Source of the DNA: Streptomyces vinaceus
GTDB lineage: Bacteria > Actinomycetota > Actinomycetes > Streptomycetales > Streptomycetaceae
Length of the DNA: 64,000 nt
Assembly (NCBI RefSeq): GCF_008704935.1
Contig: NZ_CP023692.1
Coordinates: 6,921,501 to 6,985,500 of the forward strand
Reading direction: 5' to 3'
In this document: piece by piece, positions 34,287-43,200 of the stretch
How the letters are laid out: each line of letters begins with the position of its first letter
Position numbering within the stretch: position 1 is the stretch's first letter
Translations under genes and position numbers: made by a program
The notes under the pieces: model-generated
What the model was told of the DNA's origin: nothing
Databases searched by the model: none
What the model saw: only the letters and a program-made list of their open reading frames with translations

Positions 34287-35735
34287 ATGTCCAAGGTTCT
34301 CACCTCCCTGCCCACCGGCGAGCGCGTCGGCATCGCCTTCTCCGGCGGCCTCGACACCTCCGTCGCCGTCGCCTGGATGCGCGACAAGGGTGCCGTCCCC
34401 TGCACCTACACCGCCGACATCGGCCAGTACGACGAGCCCGACATCGCGTCGGTGCCCGGCCGTGCCAAGACCTACGGTGCCGAGATCGCGCGCCTGGTCG
34501 ACTGCCGGGCGGCGCTGGTCGAGGAGGGCCTGGCCGCACTCGCCTGCGGCGCGTTCCACATCCGCTCGGGCGGCCGCGCGTACTTCAACACCACGCCGCT
34601 CGGCCGCGCCGTCACCGGCACCCTGCTGGTCCGGGCGATGCTTGAGGACGACGTACAGATCTGGGGCGACGGCTCGACCTTCAAGGGCAACGACATCGAG
34701 CGGTTCTACCGCTACGGCCTGCTCGCCAACCCCCACCTGCGCATCTACAAGCCCTGGCTCGACGCCGACTTCGTCCACGAGCTCGGCGGCCGCAAGGAGA
34801 TGTCCGAGTGGCTGGTGGCCCACGGGCTGCCCTACCGCGACAGCACCGAGAAGGCGTACTCCACCGACGCCAACATCTGGGGCGCCACCCACGAGGCCAA
34901 GACGCTGGAGCACCTCGACACCGGCGTGGAGACCGTGCAGCCGATCATGGGCGTGCGGTTCTGGGACCCGTCGGTCGAGATCGCCGCCGAGGACGTGACC
35001 ATCGGCTTCGACCAGGGCCGCCCGGTGACGATCAACGGCAAGGAGTTCCACTCCCCGGTCGACCTGGTGATGGAGGCCAACGCCATCGGCGGCCGCCACG
35101 GCATGGGCATGTCGGACCAGATCGAGAACCGGATCATCGAGGCCAAGAGCCGCGGCATCTACGAGGCGCCCGGCATGGCGCTCCTGCACGCCGCGTACGA
35201 GCGTCTCGTCAACGCGATCCACAACGAGGACACCCTCGCGCACTACCACAACGAGGGCCGGCGCCTCGGCCGGCTGATGTACGAGGGCCGCTGGCTGGAC
35301 CCGCAGGCCCTGATGGTCCGCGAGTCGCTCCAGCGCTGGGTCGGCTCGGCGGTCACCGGTGAGGTCACCCTGCGGCTGCGGCGCGGCGAGGACTACTCGA
35401 TCCTCGACACGACCGGCCCGGCCTTCAGCTACCACCCGGACAAGCTCTCGATGGAGCGCACCGAGGACTCGGCGTTCGGCCCGGTGGACCGGATCGGTCA
35501 GCTCACCATGCGCAACCTCGACATCGCCGACTCGCGGGCGCGGCTGGAGCAGTACGCCGGCCTCGGCATCGTCGGTACCGCGCACCCCGAGCTCATCGGC
35601 GCGGCGCAGGCCGCGGCGACCGGCCTCATCGGCGCCATGCCGGAGGGCGGCGCGGAGGCCATCGCCTCCCGCGGCGAGATCTCGGAGGACGACGAGCTGC
35701 TCGACCGCGCGGCGATGGAGTTCGGCACCGACTGA
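34287..35735 (+). CDS. argG: Argininosuccinate synthase, long (type 2) form
   Basis: A 482-residue enzyme that joins citrulline and aspartate with ATP to argininosuccinate. The ATP loop is GIAFSGGLDTSVAVAWM. The nucleotide and substrate motifs IWGDGSTFKGNDIERF and MEANAIGGRHGMGMSDQIEN are intact. The length and these blocks place it in the longer subfamily that includes the E. coli enzyme rather than the roughly 400-residue form found in most arg operons. No other arg gene is close. It is followed by a 16-bp perfect hairpin. The leaderless promoter and possible ARG box suggest ArgR control. Confidence 0.95.
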   Translation: MSKVLTSLPTGERVGIAFSGGLDTSVAVAWMRDKGAVPCTYTADIGQYDEPDIASVPGRAKTYGAEIARLVDCRAALVEEGLAALACGAFHIRSGGRAYFNTTPLGRAVTGTLLVRAMLEDDVQIWGDGSTFKGNDIERFYRYGLLANPHLRIYKPWLDADFVHELGGRKEMSEWLVAHGLPYRDSTEKAYSTDANIWGATHEAKTLEHLDTGVETVQPIMGVRFWDPSVEIAAEDVTIGFDQGRPVTINGKEFHSPVDLVMEANAIGGRHGMGMSDQIENRIIEAKSRGIYEAPGMALLHAAYERLVNAIHNEDTLAHYHNEGRRLGRLMYEGRWLDPQALMVRESLQRWVGSAVTGEVTLRLRRGEDYSILDTTGPAFSYHPDKLSMERTEDSAFGPVDRIGQLTMRNLDIADSRARLEQYAGLGIVGTAHPELIGAAQAAATGLIGAMPEGGAEAIASRGEISEDDELLDRAAMEFGTD

Positions 35736-35751
35736 CCGGCAAGTCCGGGCC

Positions 35752-35799
35752 CGCCCCGGGCGGTTCGACACGCGACGGCGTGGCGAACCGCCCGGGGCG
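35752..35799. terminator. Terminator with perfect 16-bp stem after argG
   Basis: CGCCCCGGGCGGTTCG and its exact complement at 35784-35799, with an inner CACGC/GCGTG stem in the loop. Confidence 0.85.
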
Positions 35800-35887
35800 C
35801 AGTCGCGTCCTGCGCCGATCCGAATAGGCGTGCCATTACGCTGGGCCTGCTCGGCAGGCGAGTTGGCGAAGGCGACGGACGGGGCGT

Positions 35888-37534
35888 GTGGTGACGGCGG
35901 GGGAGGCGAACGGCGCGGAGCTGGTCGGCAGGGTGCTCGGCGGGCGGTACCGGGTGACCGCGATGATCGGACGCGGCGGAATGGGCGTGGTCGCCCGCGC
36001 CGTGGACGAACTGCTCGGCCGGGAAGTGGCCGTCAAGGTCATGCGCGCCTACACCGACGCGTCCGCCGTCGAACTGGCCGATCTGCGCACGCGGATGCAG
36101 CGCGAAGCACAGGCCGCCGCCCGCATCCGGCACGGCGGTGTGGTCACCGTGCACGACGTGACCGAGGAGGAAGGCCTCCCGGTCATCGTCATGGAACTCG
36201 TCGACGGGCCCTCGCTCGACGACGTACTGGAGCGGCGCGGCCCGCTGGAGCCGCGCGAGGCCGCGGCGATCGGCGCCAAGCTGATGGACGCCCTCGACGC
36301 CGCGCACCGGGCCGGGGTCCTGCACCGCGACGTCAAACCGGCCAACGTGCTGCTGGAGCGCGACGGGCGCGTCGTCCTCACCGACTTCGGCATAGCCACC
36401 GTGCAGGCCGCGGGCGACGAGGACATGGCCAAGCTGACCCGCAGCGGCGACATCATCGGCTCCCTCGACTACCTCCCGCCGGAGCGCGCGCAAGGCCGGG
36501 AACCGGGACCTGCGTCGGACATCTGGTCGCTCGGCATGACGCTGTACGCCGCGGTCGAGGGCGCGTACCCCTTCCGCCGTACGTCCGCCTGGTCCACCCT
36601 GTCGGCGATCGTCACCGAGCCGCTGCCGGAGCCGCGCCGGGCCGCAGCGCTCGCACCCGTACTGCGCGCCCTCATGGCCAAGGAGCCGGAGCACCGGCCC
36701 ACCGCCGGCCAGGCGCGCGAGATGCTCCAGGCGGTGGCCGAGGGCAGGAGCGCGTACGGAGGGGCCCCGACGCCCCCGCCCGGCTACGGCCCCGCGCCGG
36801 TCCCGTACCCCCAGCCGTCCCCGCAACCGCCGTACCCCGGCCACCCCTTCCCCGCCCACACCCCCGCCGCAGCCCACATCCCCGCCCACACCCCCTCCCC
36901 GTCCGGGCCGATCGCCTACACGGGCGCACCGACGACCGGGCCCCAGGCCTCCGGTACCACCACGGCGGCGACCCGCGGACGCGTCGTCGTCGGTGCGGCG
37001 GTCGCCGTCGTCCTGGCCGGGGGCGGGATCACGTACGCCGCGATGGGGGACCACGGCGACAAGGGCGGCGGCGCGCAGGCCCATGCCGCGCCGCCCCGGA
37101 GCACCACCCGCACCACCGCGTCCACCGCGCCGGACCCCCGGACCCCGAAGCCGGCCAAGGACTCCGGCAAGCCCGGCAAGTCACCGACGCCCGCACCGAG
37201 CGGCAACAGCGGCGGCGCGTCCCCCAAGGCATCCTCCTCGGCGCACTCCCAGCCCACTCCCGTGTCGACGGGCTGCACCGGCTGGAGCCATCAGGACCGC
37301 AACCGGGGAACGTACGGCTTCATGTCCGGCACCCACCACATCACCACCGGGCCCTACCAGGAATGCCCCGCCGTCGCCGTGGCCAAGTCGGGTACGAAGC
37401 TCACGTACCAGTGCTACGTCGTCAACGCGTACGGCAACAAGTGGACCTACGTCCACGCCACCGACACGAACGCGTCCGGCTGGATGTCCAACGACAACCT
37501 GACCCGCCAGAACGGCGCGTCCAACCGCTGCTGA
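35888..37534 (+). CDS. Receptor Ser/Thr protein kinase with SH3-like extracellular tail
   Basis: A 548-residue PknB-type kinase. Lysine K50, HRD at 146-148 and DFG at 166-168 are present with the glycine loop IGRGGMGVV. A Pro/Tyr-rich stretch (about 290-355) leads to one membrane helix (about 358-380, RVVVGAAVAVVLAGGGITYA). The extracellular part has a Ser/Thr/Lys-rich linker and a final 75-residue domain (YQCYVVNAYGNKWTYVHAT) of bacterial SH3 type with three Cys. It likely senses a wall or extracellular ligand. Tandem GTG codons at 35888 and 35891 are both possible starts. Confidence 0.92.
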   Translation: MVTAGEANGAELVGRVLGGRYRVTAMIGRGGMGVVARAVDELLGREVAVKVMRAYTDASAVELADLRTRMQREAQAAARIRHGGVVTVHDVTEEEGLPVIVMELVDGPSLDDVLERRGPLEPREAAAIGAKLMDALDAAHRAGVLHRDVKPANVLLERDGRVVLTDFGIATVQAAGDEDMAKLTRSGDIIGSLDYLPPERAQGREPGPASDIWSLGMTLYAAVEGAYPFRRTSAWSTLSAIVTEPLPEPRRAAALAPVLRALMAKEPEHRPTAGQAREMLQAVAEGRSAYGGAPTPPPGYGPAPVPYPQPSPQPPYPGHPFPAHTPAAAHIPAHTPSPSGPIAYTGAPTTGPQASGTTTAATRGRVVVGAAVAVVLAGGGITYAAMGDHGDKGGGAQAHAAPPRSTTRTTASTAPDPRTPKPAKDSGKPGKSPTPAPSGNSGGASPKASSSAHSQPTPVSTGCTGWSHQDRNRGTYGFMSGTHHITTGPYQECPAVAVAKSGTKLTYQCYVVNAYGNKWTYVHATDTNASGWMSNDNLTRQNGASNRC

Positions 37535-37537
37535 CAT

Positions 37538-37543
37538 TAGGCT
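37538..37543 (+). promoter_or_regulatory. Leaderless -10 box (TAGGCT)
   Basis: Seven bases before the epoxide hydrolase ATG at 37551. It directly follows the kinase stop codon. Confidence 0.55.
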
Positions 37544-37550
37544 GGCGCCC

Positions 37551-38750
37551 ATGTCGGACGCCTCCCGTCGCCCCGAGCCGTTCATCCCGCACACCGACCC
37601 CGCGGACCTCGAAGACCTCCGCGCGCGACTGCGCGCGACGCGCTGGCCGGACGCACCCGAGGACGCCGGCTGGTCCCTCGGGACCGACCTCGGCTACCTG
37701 CGCGAACTCGTCGCCTACTGGGCGGACGGGTTCGACTGGCCGGCCCGGGAGGCGGAGCTCGCCCGCCTGCCGCACTTCCGCGTCGCGCTCGGCGGCGGAT
37801 CCGGGCCCGGGATCCACTTCGTGCACGCCCGTGCCGTCGCCCCGCCCGGGGCGCCCGTCCTGCCGCTGGTCCTCGGCCACGGCTGGCCCGACTCGTTCTG
37901 GCGGTACGTGAAGGTCGTCCCGCTCCTCGCCGACCCCGGCGCGCACGGCGCCGATCCCGCCGACGCGTTCGACGTGGTCGTCCCCGACGCGCCGGGCTTC
38001 GGGTACTCCGAGCGCCCCACCGGAGCGCCTCTCGACACCGTCGCCGTCGCCGGACTGTGGGCCGAGCTCATGGACGTGCTGGGGTACGAGCGGTTCGGCG
38101 CGGCGGGCGGGGACCTCGGCAGCCACGTGAGCCGCTACCTCGCGCTCGACCACCCCGAACGGGTCGTGGCGGTCCACCGTACGGACGCGGGCCTGCCGCT
38201 CTTCACCGGCGACCCGGCGGAACTCGCCCCCGAGGAGCGCGCCTGGCTGGAGGCCGCCGCGGCCTGGGGGGCGACCGAGGGCGCGTACGCCGCAGTGCAG
38301 CGTACGAAACCCCAGACCGCGGCCTTCGGGCTCACCGACTCGCCGGCCGGGCTCGCCGCCTGGATCGTCGAGAAGCTCCGGGCGTGGAGCGACTGCGACG
38401 GTGACATCGAGCGGAGCTTCACGAAGGACGAGATCCTCACCAACGTCACGCTCTACTGGCTCACCGGGACGATCGGCTCGTCGATGCGCATGTACCGGGC
38501 GAACGCCGCCATCCCGCCCGCGCAGCACGCCCGCCGGGTCGAGGTCCCGTCCGGGTTCTCGATCTTCCAGGGCGATGTGGTCCGGCCGCCGCGGGCATGG
38601 CTGGAGCGTACGGCGAACGTCGTGTACGCGACCGAGCCCCCGCGCGGCGGCCACTTCGCACCCTTCGAGGAGCCGGAGCTGTACGCCGAGGAGCTCCGCG
38701 CGTTCTTCCGCCCCTACCGGGAGGCAGCGGCCCGCGACCTGCGCCGGTAG
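37551..38750 (+). CDS. Epoxide hydrolase (EHN-domain alpha/beta hydrolase)
   Basis: A 399-residue enzyme. Residues 10-110 are the epoxide hydrolase N-terminal domain (FIPHTDPADLEDLRARLRAT). The alpha/beta fold follows with the oxyanion motif HGWPDS, the nucleophile Asp in GGDLGSHVSRYLAL and the catalytic His in PRGGHFAPFE. It opens epoxides to diols in the cytosol. There is no ribosome-binding site. The TAGGCT box indicates leaderless transcription independent of the kinase gene. Confidence 0.93.
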   Translation: MSDASRRPEPFIPHTDPADLEDLRARLRATRWPDAPEDAGWSLGTDLGYLRELVAYWADGFDWPAREAELARLPHFRVALGGGSGPGIHFVHARAVAPPGAPVLPLVLGHGWPDSFWRYVKVVPLLADPGAHGADPADAFDVVVPDAPGFGYSERPTGAPLDTVAVAGLWAELMDVLGYERFGAAGGDLGSHVSRYLALDHPERVVAVHRTDAGLPLFTGDPAELAPEERAWLEAAAAWGATEGAYAAVQRTKPQTAAFGLTDSPAGLAAWIVEKLRAWSDCDGDIERSFTKDEILTNVTLYWLTGTIGSSMRMYRANAAIPPAQHARRVEVPSGFSIFQGDVVRPPRAWLERTANVVYATEPPRGGHFAPFEEPELYAEELRAFFRPYREAAARDLRR

Positions 38751-38762
38751 GCCTGCGGCGGG

Positions 38763-38828
38763 CGCCGGTCGTACGGCGGAACGCCGGCTGTACGGCTGAA
38801 CCGCCGGTCGTACGGCTGAACCGCCGGC
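38763..38828. repeat. Three tandem copies of a 19-20 bp unit
   Basis: The unit CGCCGGYYGTACGGCTGAAC occurs at 38763, 38782 and 38802 (first copy with GCGGAA instead of GCTGAA), with a partial fourth at 38822. It lies between the convergent epoxide hydrolase and M1 peptidase genes. I see no coding function. Confidence 0.75.
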
Positions 38829-38851
38829 GCGGTCGCGTTCGGTGCCGGCGC

Positions 38852-40261
38852 TCAGGCAGAGGCACGTCCGGCCGCCCGGCCGTTCGTGGGCGGGTACCCC
38901 GGCTTCGCCGGCGTCGACGCCGAGGGCCGTACGGGCGGCGGCACGGGCAGCGGGGGCAGGGAGGGTTCGTACAGCCAGGCCGAGAACACCTCGTCCACCG
39001 GCTCGCTCGCGTACCGGCCCACGTGCGTCGTGAAGGCGGCGGTGCTCACCACGCCGTGGCGGTGCACCGTGGCCCAGTCGCGCAGCATCCGGAAGAACGC
39101 GCCGTCGCCCAGCGCGCAGCGGATCGCGTGCACCGCGAGCCCCCCGCGCTGGTACAGGCGGTCGTCGAACATCAGCTTGCGGCCCGGGTCCACCAGCCGC
39201 AGGTCCTGCGGCAGCGTGGCCAGCAGCCGGTGCGCCGCGGCCGCGTGCTCGTGCGCGCTGCGGCCGCCGGAGCGCTCCGACCACAGCCACTCCGCGTACT
39301 TCGCGAAGCCCTCGTTGAGCCAGATGTGCCGCCAGTCGGTGATGGTCAGGCTGTTGCCGAACCACTGGTGCGCGAGCTCGTGGGCGACGAGCCGCTCCGA
39401 CCCGCGGGCGCCGTCGACGTGGTTGGCGCCGAACAGGGACAGGCCCTGCGCCTCCACCGGCACGTCCAGTTCCTCGTCGGCGACGAGGACCGCGTACTCG
39501 CCGAAGGGATAGGGCCCGAACAGGTCCTCGAACAGCTGCATCATGGCCGGCTGCCGGGCGAAGTCGCGGGAGAACTGCGGCAGCAGGTGCGCCGGTACGT
39601 GCGCCGTCATCGGCACCCCGCCGAGGCCCGGATCGCCGAGCAGCACCGTCTGGTAGACCCCGATGGACAGGCCGACCAGGTAGCTGGAGGTCGGCGCGGG
39701 CTGCTCGTACACCCACGTCGTCGTGGAGGCCTTGGTCGTCCGGGTGAGCAGCCGCCCGCCCGCCACCACCGTGTATGAGGAGGGGGTGTTCACCGAGATC
39801 TGGTACGAGGCCTTGTCGGCGGGCCGGTCGTTGCACGGGTACCAGGAGGGCGCGCCGACCGGCTGGCTGGCCACCAGCGCGCCGTCGGTCAGCTCCTCCC
39901 AGCCGAGCCCGCCCCAGGGGCTGCGGACCGGCTTGGGGTTGCCGGCCCAGTGCACCTCCACCGTGAAGGCGGCGCCGGCCGGCAGCGGCTTGGCCGGGCG
40001 GATGCGGAGCTTGCCGCCCCGGTGGGTGTAGTGCGGGGCCCGGCCGTTCACCATGACCCGGCCTATCTTGAACTCGGCCAGGTTCAGGTGGAACTCGGCG
40101 AGCGGGGCCCGCCCGGCGATCGCGCTGATCCGGGCGGTACCGGTCAGCCGGTTGGGGCCGGGCCGGTACTCCAGAGCGAGTTCGTACCGGTGCGCGCGGT
40201 AACGGGAGTCTCCGTTGTCGGGGAAGTACGGGTCCGATGCCGCTGTTCTCTGGCCGTTCAT
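38852..40261 (-). CDS. Cytosolic M1-family metallopeptidase downstream of the Pls-like synthetase
   Basis: A 469-residue zinc aminopeptidase. The zinc site is HELAHQW (His294, Glu295, His298) with the third ligand Glu317 in NEGFAKYAEW. The GAMEN-like segment reads EAQGLS, and no signal peptide or membrane helix is present. The ATG at 40261 follows GGGAGCGGAAG. It lies 37 bases behind the Pls-like NRPS gene on the same strand, so the two are very probably one operon. In epsilon-poly-lysine producers a Zn-dependent peptidase degrades the polymer, so this one may trim the NRPS product. That link is inference. Otherwise it is a general aminopeptidase. Confidence 0.92.
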   Translation of the reverse strand: MNGQRTAASDPYFPDNGDSRYRAHRYELALEYRPGPNRLTGTARISAIAGRAPLAEFHLNLAEFKIGRVMVNGRAPHYTHRGGKLRIRPAKPLPAGAAFTVEVHWAGNPKPVRSPWGGLGWEELTDGALVASQPVGAPSWYPCNDRPADKASYQISVNTPSSYTVVAGGRLLTRTTKASTTTWVYEQPAPTSSYLVGLSIGVYQTVLLGDPGLGGVPMTAHVPAHLLPQFSRDFARQPAMMQLFEDLFGPYPFGEYAVLVADEELDVPVEAQGLSLFGANHVDGARGSERLVAHELAHQWFGNSLTITDWRHIWLNEGFAKYAEWLWSERSGGRSAHEHAAAAHRLLATLPQDLRLVDPGRKLMFDDRLYQRGGLAVHAIRCALGDGAFFRMLRDWATVHRHGVVSTAAFTTHVGRYASEPVDEVFSAWLYEPSLPPLPVPPPVRPSASTPAKPGYPPTNGRAAGRASA

Positions 40262-40298
40262 TGCCGCTTCCGCTCCCTGCGCTGTGCCCGGGCCCTCG

Positions 40299-43200
40299 TC
40301 AGGTCCGCCATGCCTCGATCGGGTTGCCCAGCCAACGGGTGTCGGCGGGGACGGATTCCCCGGCCATCACGAGAGAGGCGGGACCCAGTGTGCTGTGGGC
40401 CCCGACCGAACTTCCGGGCAGGACGATGCCGCCCGGGCCCAGCGTGGCGCCCTCGCGGAGGACCACAGTATCCGTCCTCAAGATCCGGTCGTGGAAGAGG
40501 TGAGTCTGCAACACGCACCCGCGGTTCACGGTGACCCCGTCACCCAGCTCCACCAGGTCCGACTCGGGCAGCCAGTAGCTCTCGCACCACACGCCCCGGC
40601 CGATGCGGGCCCCCAGCGCGCGCAGCCACAGGTTCAGCAGCGGCGTACCGGGAACCGCGCCGGCCAGCCAGGGCACGGCCAGCACCTCGACGAAGGTGTC
40701 GGCCAGCTCGTTGCGCCATACGAAGCCGCTCCACAGCGGGTGCTCACCCGTCCGGTGCCGGCCCACGAGCAGCCACTTCGCGACCACCGAGACGGCGCCC
40801 GCGGCCAGGCCCGCGGCGAGCAGGACCACCCCGGACAGCAGCGCGGTACCCCAGACCCCCGGGCCGCCGCTCGCCGTGGCCAGGGCGCACAGCGCCGCCA
40901 CCATCAGCACGGCCAGCGCCGCCGAGCAGAACACCGGCAGGAGCCGGCACAGCTCCACCAGTCCGCGCGCCCACAGCAGCCGCGCGGGCGGATCGTAGGT
41001 CCGGCTCTGGTCGGAGGACTCGGCCGACCGGGGCAGTTTCACCGGCGGCAGGCCCAGGTACGAGCTGCCCTTCTTGGCCTTCTTCGGGGTCGCCGACAGG
41101 ACGCCGACCAGGCCGCCGTCCGGCACGCTGCGGCCGGGAGCGGTCATGCCCGAGTTGCCGAGGAAAGCCCGGCGGCCGATCTCGGAGTGCCCGATGCGCA
41201 TCCAGCCGCCGCCCAGCTCGTAGGGGGCGGTCAGCGTGTCGTCGGCGAGGAACGCGCCCTCGCCGACGGTGGTCAGGCTCGGCAGCGCGAGCACGGTGGA
41301 GACCTCCGCGCCCCGGCCGATCTTCATCCCGAGCAGCCGCAGCCACACCGGGGTGATCAGACCCGCGTACAGCGGGAAGAGCGTCTCTCGGGCCAGGTCC
41401 ATCAGCTGCGTGACGGTCCAGGCCTGCCAGCCGACCCGGCTGTGCGTCGGATGCGTTCCGGAGCGCAGGCCCAGGCTGAGCAGGCGTACGGAGACCAGCA
41501 GCAGGGCCGCGTACGTGAACCCGTAGGCGAGCGCCCCGGGCACTACGGCGACCAGCGCCCCGCGCAGGGCCTCGGCCAGACCCGCGTCGGCGGGCACGAA
41601 CCGGCTCACCACGAGCAGCGCGGGCAGCGTGGAGAGCACCGGCAGCGCGGTGAGGCCGATGCCGGCGGCCCCGTAGGCGGCCCGCCAGAAGAGCCCGCGC
41701 GGCGGGCGCTGCTTGGGCCAGTTGTGCTTGGCCTTGCCGAGCTTGACGGCCGGGGCCCCGGCCCAGCGCTGGCCGGTGGGAACCGTACCGGACACGGCCG
41801 AGCCGGGGGCCACCTCGGCCCGCTTGCCGACGCGGGCGCCGGGGAAGAGGAGGCTGCGGGTGCCGACCACGGCGCCCGCGCCCACCTTGACCGGGCCGAT
41901 CACCAGGCGGTCGCCGTCCAGCCAGTGCCCGCAGAGGTCCACCTCGGACTCCACGGCGCAGCCGCGGCCCAGCTTGAGCATGCCCGTCACCGGAGGCAGC
42001 GAGTGCAGGTCCACCTCGGGGCCGACCTTCGCGCCGAGGGCCCGTGCGTACCGCTCCAGCCAGGAACCGGTGAGCGAGGTCGCGCCCGCGTACTCGGCAA
42101 GCCGCTCGGCCGTCCACAGCCTCAGGTGCACGCTTCCGCCGCGTGGGTGGCGTCCCGCCTTCACCCCGCGCAGCAGCAGGCGAGCGCCGCCGGCCGCGAT
42201 CGCGAGGCGGCCCGGCGGGCTGAAGAGGAGCGCGGCGGCGGGTACGACGGCCCACCAGGAGGCGGTCGGCGCCCACGCGTAGGCACCGAACCAGTGCAGC
42301 GCGTTGCCCAGCGCCAGCAGGGCCACGCTCCAGCGCAGCCCGACCACGGTGAACAGCGGAAGCAGCAGGAGCGTCTGCACGACCTTGGCACGCAGCGGAA
42401 CGGGCGCGACGCTCCGGGCCGCGTCGTCGTCCTGTACGGACTTCTCCAGCCGCCGGGCCAGCTTGCGCAGGACGGGCTGCTGGTAGATGTCGAGGACGGC
42501 CGCGCGCGGGTAGCGGGTGCGCAGGCGGGTGGTGAGCTGGGCGGCGGCGAGGCTGTTGCCGCCTATGGCGAAGAAGTCGTCGGCGGCGCCGCTGACGCTC
42601 ACCCCGAGCGTCTCGGTCCACTGCTCGGCGAGCCAGGCCTCGGTGCCGTACAGCTGCTCGGTCGGCCCCGTGGTCTCCAGCTCCGGCAGCGGCCAGGGCA
42701 GGGCGTTGCGGTCGACCTTGCCGGACGTGCGGGTCGGCAGCTCGTCGACCCGGGCCAGCAGCGGTACGAGCGCCGCCGGGAGCTCGGCGCGCAGCCGCTC
42801 CACGGCCGCCGCCTGGTCCCAGCCCTCCTGGGCGACCAGGTAGCCGACCAGCAGCTGGTTGCCGCTGCGCGCCGTACGGACGGCCGCGGCCGCGCCGGCG
42901 ACGCCGGGCAGCGCCTGGAGCGCCGCGTCCACCTCGCCCAGCTCGATCCGGCGGCCGCCGAGCTTGATCTGCTCGTCGGCCCGACCGAGGAAGATCAGGC
43001 CTTCCGGTTCGGCGCGGACGAGGTCGCCGCTGCGGTAGGCGCGGTCCCAGCCGAGGGATTCCAGCGGGGCGTACTTCTCGGCGTCCTTCTCGGGGTCGAG
43101 GTAGCGGGCCAGGCCGACGCCGCCGATCACGAGCTGGCCGCTGCCGCCCATCGGCACCGGCTCGCCGGACTCGTCGACGACGGCCAGCTCCCAGCCGTTC

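Noticed and set aside
38763..38828. CRISPR-like repeats
   Set aside because: The units are directly adjacent without unique spacers, and no cas gene is near.
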